Shown here in pieces: positions 22,170 to 33,299 of a stretch of 64,000 nt of DNA. Below the pieces are notes generated by a model. That model was not told the DNA's origin. It did no database searches and was given only the letters and a program-made list of their open reading frames with translations. Made by a program: the position numbers and the translations under genes. Every line of letters begins with the position of its first letter. The first letter of the stretch is position 1. Origin of the DNA: Hyaloscypha bicolor E (lineage: Eukaryota; Ascomycota; Leotiomycetes; Helotiales; Hyaloscyphaceae); the NCBI RefSeq assembly GCF_002865645.1, contig NW_020194620.1:7353-71352 (forward strand), in the 5' to 3' direction.

Positions 22170-24866
22170 TCAAAACCCTGTCCCAAAGTCCATAAACAAG
22201 TCTTGAAAATCCCAACAGAACGTCAACCCCGGAAAGTTCCACTCGAGAATGAATTCCTTCGGCACATAACTCTGGAAGTCCATCTCCGCATCGACCCCAT
22301 TCATACTCGCATCGATATTCTGGTCTAAATCGCCATTCAAAGCTTTTTCGCACTTCTCTACGCTGAGGCAAAGTATGCGAAAATAGATATTGCTGGACCC
22401 GCGGACTTTGGAGAGTTCAGCGAGGAGGGTCTTCGCGTCGGCGATCAGGGAGGACATGTTGGTTGATGACGGAATAAGGCGGGCAAGTTTTAGAAGGAGG
22501 AGGACCGAGAAGGCGCATTTAGCTGTTGGGAAAATTAGCACAGAGCAGGTTGGCCAGAAAGATGTGATGAAATGGAAGATCGCTCACCCCAAACGAAGTC
22601 CATCCCATATCGAAGCGTGGCAAGATACAACGCAGGGTTCGAGATGAGAATAGAGAGATGTCTATGGGCGCTTGCTTTCGCCAGGTGGATGAGGTTACGT
22701 TGTGGGTCTGTCATTATGCTGCCACAAGTCAGTGCTTGCTCTGACAAACTTCAAATGATGCCACTAACGCCACATTTTCAATGCCCATTCCTTGCAAACC
22801 CTTACACAACATCGTCATCTCAGCCCAATGTCGTTGGATCTGGAGGTTGATCCGCAGACTTGCTCTATCTTCCTCGTTCTCGACATTTGAGTCTATATCT
22901 TTAGCAGCTCTTCCATCTGTGCAAAACATTCCCACTCACCGACCAGGTTCATCCAATCGCTGTTTCCAGGTTAACTTTCTCGTTCAATATCGTCTGATTT
23001 TGGAATCCGTACCTCAGCCATACACTCAAATCGATCCTTGTCTCCTGCACAATTTCGCTCATCTCATCGTCGCTGAATGTCGTCCCCATGGTTGGGGAAA
23101 GACGTTCATGAGCAAGCGCTGGACCAAGGATTAGTTTACTATTTCAGAGCTCGTAAAAGTTGCTAAATTGTTCCGGAACATCAAAGGTGAATGGTCTAGC
23201 TTACCTCGAATCGAATTTAACTTGCAATGATTGTGAGCAAATTAATACTATCCCAAAGCGAACAAGTACTCACCTCCACTTGTGATAGCATCCTGAAGTC
23301 CAAGGCCGTCCGATTCGGATGCTAACAACAACTTAGCAACGCATTTCTTTACGGAATGGAGAGCCGGGAGCGAGCCGGGAGCATGAAACATCCTTCCGAC
23401 CAGTGGGGTAAGGAGCTCGGAATATAGGATACTGTAAAGAAATGGGCTGACTACCCCGAGCAAAACCCGACACCTTCTCATTCCCGCCCCAGAGGATGCT
23501 TTTATCCCTGGTTTCTTTCCACAATCTATACTCAATATGTTCTCGAGAATGAATGTTCCAAACCAAACCCTACTTTCTCTCATTAACCTTTCCTCTTCCA
23601 ACTTATCCCTCTCGTTGCCCCCCGAATCAAAGCTTAAAGCGCTCAGCTTAGTATATGAGCCCGGCAAATCCAGATCCAATGCCATTCTTGCCGCCATACT
23701 CGTCAACAGCCATCCTTTCTCGGAATACCCGGCATTGACGAGCAATGCTTGGATTGTCTCCGTTGATTTGGGGACTGTGCCGAGTATTACGTCGCAGATT
23801 GGAGCTTTTGTGGCGTTGGACAGGGACTGAAATTGATCTGATCCAGGGCCTGCCTATTGTTAATATCAATTTACCGACTTCTTTAAGTGCTCTAGGAAGT
23901 CCGGCTACTCACCACACTCAGCCCTACAACCAACCGCACAAATAACATCAAATAGCATCGAACTCCGCTCTCTCACACTCTCAAAGGTATCATATCTTGG
24001 GTCAAAGACAGGAACGTATTTGTCCTTTTCGATGATCAGCATTGGCCCATACCGCAACTTCTTTGGGAGCAGTGGAGGGGAGGGAACTTACACAACCCTG
24101 AAAGAAAGCTCCAAAATACATCTGGGCATCAGCAAGACTAATTAGTCCCTTAGCCACAACATCAACGCTCCCTTCCACATTCAGCTCAAAACCCCCTCGT
24201 TTCTTTTTCAGAGCTGAGATGTCATACTCTGTCCTCGGACTTTGACTAAACAAATGCGGCTGAGAGAAGGCAGTTTCCGGATGAGGTTGTGATGGATGAC
24301 TGTGCGTACTGACGCTCATAGACACCGGGCTCGTATACTCATTTTCTCTAAGCTGCTGCCGCTGGAACTGATGCGAATATGTTTGTGAGGATCGGTTTTC
24401 ACTTTGGCTCCGCTGATTGACTTGATGTTGAAGTTCGAGGAGGGTGGCGGCAGTGGTCGTATCTGGGACCCTGTTCCTCAACGCTTCCATCTGTGCTTCT
24501 AGCTGTGATAGTTTCCTTTTCCCCTTGGTTAGTAACGGAGTTTCGTTCATCGGGGAAGAGGCAAGGATACTCGGTAACCGGGTCCGTGATAGGTTTGATA
24601 AAGTCGCAGTACAGGTTTGCGGTTGTGCAGCGGGCGCAGGGTTTGCCGCCGTCACATCTCAACTATAATACTCTAAATAAACATCGTCTTGGTCACTCTA
24701 CCAGAGTGGCATGGAAGAATAAGCGCACTTTAGATCTTCTACACGCAGAGCACGCTTTCTGTAAGTTTGTCAGGTCGGGCCTGTGGGAACAGCTGTAAGC
24801 GGGGTAAATCCAGGATCTTACTGGTATTCGGCGTTTCTTCGTGGCAGGAGAAGGGAAAGACTCCAT
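22170..24866 (-). CDS. Zn2Cys6 fungal transcription factor
   Basis: A multi-exon regulator. Exons that I can place are 24822-24866, 24729-24758, 24579-24662, 24092-24502, 23913-24024, one starting at 23849, and at the 3' end 22588-22718 and 22170-22522. The zinc cluster is split by an intron: CSACRRSK lies on a 30-nt exon, and LRCDGGKPCARC with the last Cys on the next, giving the CX2CX6C...CX2CX6C spacing. A Leu-rich linker (LEAQMEALRNRV) follows the cluster. The middle homology region has FFQGCDKYVPVFDPRYDTFE and WFGTFILENILSID. The C-terminus ends with a GMDFVWAKCAFSVLLLLKLARL-type helix common in such factors, written here only in part. Exons between 22769 and 23700 are unresolved. The donor at 24728 (GTGCGC) is atypical. 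Targets are unknown. Confidence 0.85.
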
Positions 24867-25369
24867 ATTGAGAACAATAAGCACCCAGTTTAGGAGTCTG
24901 CCCTCGATTTGTATCTTCAGGCGGTGTCGTGTCTCGCAAGATGAACTCTCGTCGGCAGCAGTCGGTTTTGAAGGTATTCGCCGACTTGGCGGGTTAAACT
25001 TCCGGGGTGTGTGGAGGTAGAGGCGGGGTACATCACGTGTTTGGCCTGAGCCTTCCCCTCTCAAAGAAGAGAGCTGCCACGCAATCCCGGAGAGGAATCC
25101 CTCCACATGGAAGGTATCTGGACGACTTCCGAGAATAAGTATCTTGTGTTATTTTGTACAATTCCCAAACAGAAACGATCCGGGTGGTGATGGTATGGTC
25201 TAAACTACATGCCTGTGTCTCATCTGATCTTCCATTTCGATCTTTGATCTTTCCCGTCCATGCTGCGGCAATGCAACGCCAAATCGTGCTTCGAAAATAC
25301 AATGTGAAAGGGTATTCTCATCTCATCTTATGTCGTCCACGTATCCCGTCTCATCACACCCATTACCTC
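24867..25369. other. intergenic: promoter of the transcription factor, 3' side of striatin
   Basis: About 500 bp with no gene of its own. A CACGTG site sits at 25033. The minus-strand ORF extending upstream of 24866 has no support as coding sequence beyond the ATG used. Confidence 0.4.
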
Positions 25370-27995
25370 CTATCTGGCGAAGACCTTCACCACACCATCC
25401 CCACCCGCGCTCACGACCCATCTTCCGTCCCTGCTCCAGCATACACTGCAAACCCCTTCGCCTCTCATCAGGCGATGACTTGTGATCTCTTGGATACAGC
25501 TCCTCTTCTCCAGTGACCAAAACCTCAGACTTGCATCATGCCCTGCAGATACCAGTTCTCTGCCATCGGGCGACAAATCGAGAGCCGAGATAGCTGCCGG
25601 ATGTGCCAGCATGTTATACGTGCATTGACCTGAGGATTAATTAGTTTCTTCAAGGCGAGGAGACAGAAAGCGTGAGAACTTACCGCTGTTAGCATCATAG
25701 AAACGAATGAATCGATCCTCGTGTCCGGAAATGATGATTCCCTCCACACCGCCACTTGTTCCAGTCGCTCCACCGACGACTCCTTCATCCTCAGATAGAC
25801 CGCGGCCGGAATCGAAGCTCAAAGATCCATCGAGACCGCTTTTAGTAGCGACGATCGCGTTGACGCCCGTATTGACGGTGTTGTTGTAAGTCTCGAGACT
25901 CGCCATTGCTGCAGCCTCCTCACCGGTCCGGGTATCATATACCAAAACAGCTGCATCGGAGTATGAGACAACAAAAACGTCGCCCGAAGTAGAAAGTGGC
26001 GTTATACAGGTTGGCGAGGCCGTGCTGTTCGCCCGAGAAATAGAATGAATGAGCGTGTAGTGGAAAGGGGAGTTCGAAGCGATGCTAGGTTGCGGTGATG
26101 AAGGGAAGGCCGATCCCGAGGACATGGAATTGCCTCTCACGCGGCCACCTCTTCGTCCGCTTCCACCACCCTGAGGCGACATCAATTGCGGTGGCGCACT
26201 GACAGACCAGACCTTCACGGTCCCATCCGCAGCGCCGGAAGCAAGCAGAATACGATCAGGTCCACCGTACGAATTGCTCTGTCCGAAAACAGTTCCAGTC
26301 GTGCCAGGGAGAACGCAGACAGTCCACACAGCATCCGTATGGCCGTCGAGCGTTGCTTTCGGATCCACTCGCCCTCGTTCCCAGACCCGGATGGTTGCAT
26401 CTTGGCCTCCAGAGAATATCCAGCCATCCCCCTGCGCTCTTCCACCACTCGAGAAATTCTGCGATGGTGACCAGGAAGTCAAAGACGTGACAGTGCCAGT
26501 ATGTCCGCGATGCGTGAAATAACTCTGGATATCAAGATCGTTTGCGCTGATGTGCATTCCTCCTTGGTTCTCGTACCGAGCTGGTATGATCCATCGCTTA
26601 ATTGTTCCATCATCGCCAGCTGTGCAAATCTCTGGTTCCCCAGGACTTCCACCGCCGGTAAAGATAACCGATCGAACAGCATCCAGGTGACCCCTCAGTC
26701 CAAATCTGACCTTGAAACTTCCAGTGTCTGCTTTTTGCGCCGGGTTCAAAGACAGCTCATGCTCACCGCTTCGGCGCCGTGACATTGACCCCTTCCTTCT
26801 ATGCGAACCTGGTCCTCTGTTCGGAGATTTGGGTGGTTCTTGAGCAATTGGAAACAAATCCGTGTCCGGTCGTTGTGGTGCAGCTTTCGGCTCCTGCTCG
26901 GGGAACTGGGCTGTTTCATTGAAATCCCAGCCATCGGCCTCTGTCTGGGGTTCTTTCTCTTGCTCCTCGTCGACTTGTCTACCGTATGAATCGAAGCTGT
27001 GGTTGACCTTGGTAACTTGTTCCTCGGGCTGCTGTTCCGACATTTGGAAAGTCGAAGACCATTCTTGCTGTGTCGTTTGCGGTAATGGTTGCTGATCTGC
27101 CAGCGATCTGGATACTAGAGGATCTGGATTTCTAACAGAGAGGCTAGACGTCGAAGGAACAGGAGGTGGATGATGATTTGGTGATGGAGAGGGTCGAGAC
27201 AAGTTCGATTGCCGCATATTCTTCTCTCTTGCCTGCTGCTGATAGATTTCCTCCAAGCTTGGCTGACCAGGTGCTTGGAATGATGGGGGTTGTAGAAGGG
27301 CTTCTTCGGGTGGTGGAGGGTCCCGTGGCGGGAGTGGGTTCGACGGTGATACCATGAGGTAGGTGAGTTCGCCTTGTGTCTTGTCCATGAATCCTTTCAG
27401 GCTCCCTCTATCTGGATCTTCGTCCTGCTTTTCTCCGTCTTCGATGTCGAGAAACGAGTTGTGAGGTTTGTCTTGAACAGCTTCTTCAATGTCAGTACAA
27501 TGCCCCTCTCCACTCAAACACAACTTACGCCGCTCATTTTTAACTTCCAAGTTTTCTTTCCCCTTGCTTTCTGGTATGGATTCGCCGATTTTCACATCTC
27601 CACCAGTTTTCAGCGCCTTGACTTGTGCATCCCTCTCCTTCAACGCCTTCTCCAACATATTAACATATTTCTTCAAGCTCTTGTTGCTTGCATCGCTCTT
27701 CCTCGTACTGCCTTCCAGCCGTGCTATCCTTCCCTTCATCTCTTGCCTTTCAATCTCCCAACCATTCCGATCTCGTTCGTGCCGGTGCCATTCGGTCTGC
27801 AGGAAGCGCATCACCCCTATACGAGCTTGTCATCAGTACTCGGCCGGCCAGCGAACACGATAGGAGGTGGTACGAACCTTGAAGCGTATACTCCGTTCCT
27901 TGCGGCTGGTTTACCTGCTGCTGGCCCTCGCCATTCCCATTACCGCCGCCGTTGGAGCCCGCCCCCATGCTACCAGACAAGGACTGCCAGGCCAT
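25370..27995 (-). CDS. pro11: striatin, STRIPAK complex scaffold
   Basis: Exons 27878-27995, 25684-27816 and 25370-25629 give 836 aa. The N-terminus is Gly/Gln/Asn-rich, followed by the striatin signature [20 protein letters not shown] and a coiled coil (about residues 43-110). A long Pro/Gln-rich linker leads to WD40 repeats from about residue 410 ([12 protein letters not shown]) to the C-terminus ([13 protein letters not shown]). Striatin is the regulatory B''' subunit of PP2A and the scaffold of STRIPAK, which controls sexual development and hyphal fusion in filamentous fungi (PRO11 in Sordaria, StrA in Aspergillus). A further in-frame 45-nt intron is likely at 27484-27528 (GTAAGT donor, TACTGAC branch) and would give 821 aa. 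Length and domain order fit the family well. Confidence 0.93.
27484..27528 (-). other. probable in-frame 45-nt intron in striatin with tandem AAGAAG acceptor
   Basis: On the minus strand GTAAGT starts at 27528. A TACTGAC branch-like word lies near the 3' end, and the acceptor is an AAGAAG pair. Both 45 and 48 nt are multiples of three, and the sequence has no in-frame stop, so spliced and retained forms would all be translatable. Confidence 0.6.
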
Positions 27996-28929
27996 CGTGA
28001 CCTCACAGCCCACGGCACCGAAGCAACCGTCTGGAGGAGACCACTACGCAGGTCGCACCTAAGCTGTTCGTCACCCTGGGCATTTGTTGGGGTTGGCGCA
28101 AGCGGTCAGGGGAGCCAGGGGAAGCAAGAACAACGAGGCTATTCGTAGCGCGCGCTCAGTTGGTTATTGTTCTGCAGCTGGCGTGGTGACCGTGGAGGGT
28201 GGATGGAGGAGAGTTGCAGCTCCAGCAATTGAGCATGAAGTGGAAGATGCGTGGGAGTCAAGCTGTCGCGTGCGATGTTTGCTGGGTGACAGAAGATGAT
28301 GAGATGCTGGACCTTGAAGAGCTCCAGTACGGAGCCGAGATCTATACGCGACCAGGGCTCAGGCAGAAACGGTGGCGCCAAGGCATCCACTGCCGTTCTA
28401 GCAAAGTCTCACGCTGCTTTTAACTGGATCCGCGAGCAGACTGAAATGAACGAATCACGATGAGAGGGAAAATATCTGAAAATATCTGAAAATATCTGAA
28501 AATCACTGCAGCAGTGTTTGAGCTTTGGAATTGGGACTTGTCCCTTCGTCTCCCTCCACTTCTAGCGATCTTTGGGGTCGTTTCTGGACAACTACCTCGT
28601 TTCAATTAAGAAAGGTTCCAGGGCAACGAAGGCTCGAAGCGACAGCAGCCCCTGAATGCTCCGAAGCTTTCAACCAAGTATCAATATTATCCTGGAATTC
28701 TGTGCTTGAGCTCAATAGCAACGATGATCGTACTATATATACATCACTTCCCTCGAATCCCTCCATCACTTTGGGGACCAGTTCGCGATGAGCACGAGTA
28801 ATATTCCTCCACTACGAAGCATATGCAGCCATCACCCGAATGCCCTCGAAGTCCGACCCAAACTCCTTTGCTTGAGCAAAATCGCCCCCGCTCCACATCA
28901 CTATCTATATCTCATTACCGTATCACCCA
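27996..28929. other. intergenic: striatin promoter and RAD14 3' side
   Basis: A 930-bp gap. It includes a short tandem repeat of AAAATATCTG (three perfect copies and a fourth partial, about 28469-28508). ORFs in it are overlapping shadows without domains. Confidence 0.45.
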
Positions 28930-30132
28930 TCAAAACTGCAACTCCTCAACCTCCATCCCACACTCCGTGCAAGTCTTCACCGTCATCCCAGCCTCGTTCT
29001 CGACCGTCTGGCCCCAGTCATGCTCATGCCGGCCCCCTCCAATACGATCGCCAAACTGCCCCGCCTTGCCTCCCTTCAGATTCCTCCTATATGCGTCCGT
29101 CCTGGTCTTCTTCTTCAACTCATCAAGTTTACTCTTAAACTTGTCTTCCTTCCGCTTCTTCTTATCCTCTTCCCTCCTCTCGAACTCGGCATCCAGCTGC
29201 TCCGCCGATCCCCATTTAGTCTTGAACGCATATTCCTCGACTTGGTAACGGAGAAATAGCATCATGTCGTGCCAGTGGCTCTTGTGCGGGTTCGGTTTAT
29301 TGAGGTGGGGAAGGAGTTCCGCGTCTTTCAACTCCGCTATACAGTCATCAGCACCAATCGCTGATAATACAGCCAGGAGAACTTACGATCTGTCAAGAGA
29401 TAATCATCCTTCGCCTCCGTCTTTGTCAACAGGCTGTATCTCTCTGGAAACTTCTCCTTGCACCTGCTGCAAACAGGACACTTGAATACCTCTTCCCATT
29501 GCCAGTCAATCTCTAGGCTACCACACTCTCTGCACTTCTTGCCCTTGTCCCTCTGGCCGAAACCCAAACCAGGCTCGAATGGACCTTCTTTTCGATCCCG
29601 CAACCCCTTGAGTAGTTGATGCCGTTCCCACTCCTTGAGCGTCATATGCGCGGGCTTCTCCCCTTCCTTCGATGCATGTAGTGCCTTATTCCACGGATCG
29701 TCCTCTGCAGACAGGAAGCCGCCTTTGGTATCCGTCATCCTGCTGAAGTCGTGATCGACGTATTTCTTGAATTTCCGCGCGGGCTGGATACCGTCGTCCT
29801 TTTGTGCTTCGGCGGCATTGCGGCTTGTGGAGGGTATCGAGGAGGTGGAGACGGAGGCGTGAGCACGCTTTCGGGCGGAGAGGGAGACATTTTCTCCTGC
29901 AAGGAAGCCGGAGGGTGTCCGTGCTGTTATTTGGGAGGAGGAAGCTGCTTCGGCCGCGAGGGAACGTTCGCGGAGGGCTTTGGCTTTGAGCCTGTTTTCT
30001 TCCTGGGGGGCGTTAGACGGAAGACTTGAGGAGAGAGGGTTGACGTACAATTCTGCGCGTCACTTCCGGAGTCGGTGGAGAGACTGCTTGCCTGGCGGTA
30101 GCTGGCCGGGGAGGCGTGGACGGCTTTTCCAT
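28930..30132 (-). CDS. RAD14: RAD14/XPA nucleotide excision repair protein
   Basis: Exons 30049-30132, 29387-30002 and 28930-29336, separated by 46- and 50-bp introns, give 368 aa. The N-terminus has TPEVTRRIEENRLKAKALRE, a conserved start of fungal Rad14. The zinc finger is C185-X2-C188-X17-C206-X2-C209. It is followed by the DNA-binding core with FPERYSLLTKTEAKDDYLLT and, across the last intron, TDPELKDAELLP, then HWHDMMLFLRYQVEEYA. XPA/Rad14 verifies damage and positions the incision complex in nucleotide excision repair in the nucleus. The C-terminal Lys/Glu-rich helix is usual, but a C-terminal CTECGMEVEEL with two cysteines is an extension I cannot explain. The 360 bp between this start and the PHO88 stop hold no gene. 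Confidence 0.93.
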
Positions 30133-30492
30133 GGTTGGTATTGTTGTGCAGACTTGCAGTCGTGTCACGATTATTCGATGTTGAAAGAACAAGGCTGAAC
30201 GAGTGGCGAAGAGGTTTCGAAAATACGACAGCCTTGGAGGCGCTAAATCCGGGATTCCGGAAACGGGATCATTTGAGACACTACTAGTGAATTATGCACA
30301 GATTTTCATGGTAATTGACAGGGCGAACAATTCTAGAAGTCAAGATGCATTGGCTTGGAGCGCATCCGAGACCATCTACAAATACAAGAGGCGCAAACGG
30401 CCCTCCAAACCCATCTACCCCCAGCACAACTGGCAGCGTCCAGCCTACACGTACAAATCCTTAATCTATTTCCAAGAAGGCGAACGAAGCAT

Positions 30493-31253
30493 CTATTCCT
30501 CCTTGGCACCACCACGCCCGGCCTTCTCTGCAGCCTCGAGGGTCTTCTTGTCCTGAGTCGGGGCAGCTCCTCCTTGGAGACCGCTCATGAAGCCCGCAGC
30601 AGCCTTGAAAGGACGCTTCAAATCACCGATGGCTGGCTTCCCGAACAGATGGATCTTGATCTCGTTGCCCTCGAACGCGCCCTTGAGAGGAATGATCGAT
30701 TGGATCAGGAGCGGGTTGGTGTATTTGAAGTACAGGTGCATGACGGCCATCATTCCCACTCCCATGATCTGTGCCTTGTACAGAGCCTTCATCTGCTCAA
30801 CATCGTACTTGTGGTTGGTGGTCGTGACAAGCTTGGGCTCTTCGGTGCTTCCCATCTGGGGTTGCTCGACGTACTTCAGTGTTGTCATATCTGGGCAAGG
30901 GCTGTCAGCAGTGCTTTCATGGGTCCTCCTGGGTGTCAGCGATGCTCACCCTTCTTCTTATTGATCAGGAAGTGCACGTAGGCGTAGATGGAGATAATGA
31001 CCACGTTCGACAGTACGTAACCAGCCCGGATGAGCATGAGCGTCTGCGAGTCTTCCATGGGAATACGCTTGGAAACTTGCATCCTGAAGCTGAGGTCAGT
31101 GACTGGCGATTTGGTATGGGAGATGTTGCGCATGCATCACGAGGATGATTACCAAGTTGGTACTATGCCATCAAGTCAGTAGAGCAGCGATAAATGGGGG
31201 GAAGGAGGGCACGAGGGCTGGTGTCCATACATTTGGGGAGAAATGCCGGCCAT
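30493..31253 (-). CDS. PHO88: PHO88/SND3, ER membrane targeting protein
   Basis: Four exons (31231-31253, 31136-31162, 30950-31083, 30493-30890) give 193 aa, the usual family length. Recognised parts are MAGISPQITNLVIILVMMQ, then SKRIPMEDSQTLM, a TM segment (LSNVVIISIYAYVHFL), DMTTLKYVEQPQ, MHLYFKYTNPLLIQSI and KIHLFGKPAIGDLKRPF. Pho88 was first linked to phosphate transport and later named Snd3, part of the SRP-independent ER targeting route. Exon 2 is only 27 nt. The intron after it appears to be GC-AG (31084-31135), since no GT donor keeps the frame. The other introns are GT-AG. The promoter side is 834 bp from the transposon nest. Confidence 0.93.
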
Positions 31254-32078
31254 CTCGTTTTTTTGGGCAAGTAACTGAGGGATGGGATAAAGTGGATTGA
31301 GCTTCTGCGTGTGGTCGTAATTGAATGCGACCAGAGGAAGGACAGAGGAGTGCAGCTGTATTTGAGGGCTGGAGATGCTATGCTTTGCTTTGCGCAGGCA
31401 GAAGAAGATGGTCGCGATTCGCAATCTTTTGCCCCGGCGCTTTTCGGCGTGACGCTAGGCCTTTTTGGGGAGGCGCCAGAGGAGAAGTGGCTGAGGACAC
31501 GTCGTGAGATTTCCATCCGAGATTCTCTTCCTTTCACTGAACTTCTACATCGAAGACTTTTAGGTGATATGGTCATACTGTGTATACATAGATTTCTATA
31601 TTGGGCCCATGGCATTTGCTAAATTACACGTGTCCCCGTTTTGATGTTATGGTACTACCGATCGGTGTATGTTCAGAATTATCACTTCACTCTCCTCTAC
31701 GGTGACTCCCGGCGAAGCCGCAGCGAGGTCTATCAGTTAGGGTTCATTTGTACTATCATGCCAATCGTCGGCTTGCTTATTCCAATTATTCAATAGATAG
31801 CCTCGCAGAAGATTTTCTCCTCTCACGAAGGTATTGTGTGGTTTTCTGTTGCTTTTTACTTTTTTTACCTCTGGATTTATTCTTCCTCAAAATGCTGTAA
31901 CAATCAGACCAAAAGCCCAAAAATCCCACGAGCACGAACTGCCTGTGCACTGAAATAATGAAGTTACATCATCAGGCTCGGAATGTTTCATTTCTATGTT
32001 GCACGCCCTCACCCTCCGTATCTTCCGTAAAGTATTCTACGGATTGACTCTAACCTGGACCCATATTTACCCCAGTTC
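31254..32078. other. PHO88 promoter region up to the transposon nest
   Basis: Normal base composition, no gene of its own. The CACGTG at 31626 is the only notable word. The open frames here are minus- and plus-strand shadows of the PHO88 leader. Confidence 0.45.
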
Positions 32079-32086
32079 TGCATCCC
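32079..32086. repeat. 8-bp target-site duplication, left copy (hAT)
   Basis: TGCATCCC directly precedes the CAGTGTG terminus and recurs exactly at 46624-46631 after the CACTG terminus. Confidence 0.88.
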
Positions 32087-32399
32087 CAGTGTGAGCAAGA
32101 CATACTCAAGGTATTCATACTATTCATGAATATTCATGAGTAGTCTTGAATAGAATATGAGTAGCGTAAAACTCAAAAAATTTGAGTAGAGTAGAATATA
32201 TATTCATGAATATTCATGAATAGTCAACTGCAAATCACGTGATTCCAGTAAATTAATATATTTTTAAATTTTTAAAAAAGAACTAAGGTACTTATTAAGC
32301 AGCCTTATATAAGCTAAGCTAGTACTTATATAAGGCTACTTAAGTACTAATTTTCTATAATAATAAATTAATTATTTTCCTTAAAATCTTGTTTTTTCT

Positions 32400-32615
32400 C
32401 CTTATTTTCTCTCTTTTTCTCTTCTTTTTTAGCCTCTTCTAATTCGTCTTTAAATAACCCCTAACTTTTTAAGCAAGCTATTTTTTCAAAAGTACTCTTA
32501 TTAAGTCTATTACGTAATTTAGTTATAATACGAGTACCTTAAGAGAAGAATCTCTTACTATAAGCCAAGAAAGCTAAAATTCTTAAATATTTCCTAGCTA
32601 TTAAAACTAAAGTAG
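32400..32615 (-). pseudogene. hAT transposase C-terminal relic (dimerisation domain)
   Basis: Reading the minus strand across the retroelement duplication at 32611-32615 gives RFPTLVLIARKYLRI, then KRFFS-stop-GTRIITKLRNRLNK, FEKIACLKS-stop-G and a Glu/Lys-rich tail. This is the hAT C-terminal dimerisation motif, with stop codons where Arg/Gly and Trp are expected, as RIP creates. The frame continues upstream on the far side of the insert (46040-46350). Confidence 0.8.
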
Positions 32616-32920
32616 TATAATAGGCATATGTAATAGTATATAAACAGGTATTAGATATCGTAAATCTAGTTTCCTATTTTGGGTAAAGCTTGTAATTAGA
32701 ATTATACGGATTATATGAGATTATATTTCCTAGTTAAATAAAGTGCTTTATAAGCTTGGCTAAGTACTAGAGAACATATAGGGAAATGCTCCTAGCTTTG
32801 GAAAGAGGCATTAATTAGTCTTCTACTAGAACTAATTCTTGGAATTAGTTATACTTATAAGTATTATTCTATAGCTTACTTATCTTAACTACTTATATAT
32901 TATCCTGCTATTATATACTT
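32616..32920 (+). repeat. 5' LTR of gypsy-2, first 305 of 309 bp
   Basis: It aligns without gaps to 45731-46035, with mainly transition differences. This copy keeps more C and G than the 3' LTR. The last 4 bp (TATA, 39054-39057) lie beyond the inserted gypsy-1. Confidence 0.9.
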
Positions 32921-33180
32921 TATTACGAGTACAAGATCTAGGGCCTAGAAGGCGTAGTTAGACTGTCTTTATTTCGATGATTTAAAGCTAAAGAGAGAAG
33001 AGGATCCCGAAGGAGCCTCGGATCTAAATAATCGCGAGCTATATACGGGCCCACGTACTAGCTTAAGCTCGGGGTCACGTGCAACGATCAGGTGACTATA
33101 GATGCCTCGCTCAGATACTAGATGCCTCTCTAGCTCTAGTCTAACCCCTACTAGTACTATATATCATAATAACCGTAATA
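32921..33180 (-). repeat. 3' LTR of gypsy-1
   Basis: 260 bp; it keeps many CpG and CpA sites (for example GGGGTCACGTGCAACG) that are changed in the other LTR. Confidence 0.93.
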
Positions 33181-33195
33181 TTACCCCCTTTTTCG
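33181..33195 (-). other. polypurine tract of gypsy-1
   Basis: On the minus strand the sequence next to the 3' LTR reads CGAAAAAGGGGGTAA. This is the plus-strand primer site expected directly upstream of a 3' LTR. Confidence 0.75.
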
Positions 33196-33299
33196 AAGTA
33201 AACTCGTCCCCGAGCTTCGAAAGTCCCTATTAAATTTCCAAGTCGCAGGTTACATATTAAAGGCCAGGGCCTTTTATATATAACTTTAAAGGATTTCCG

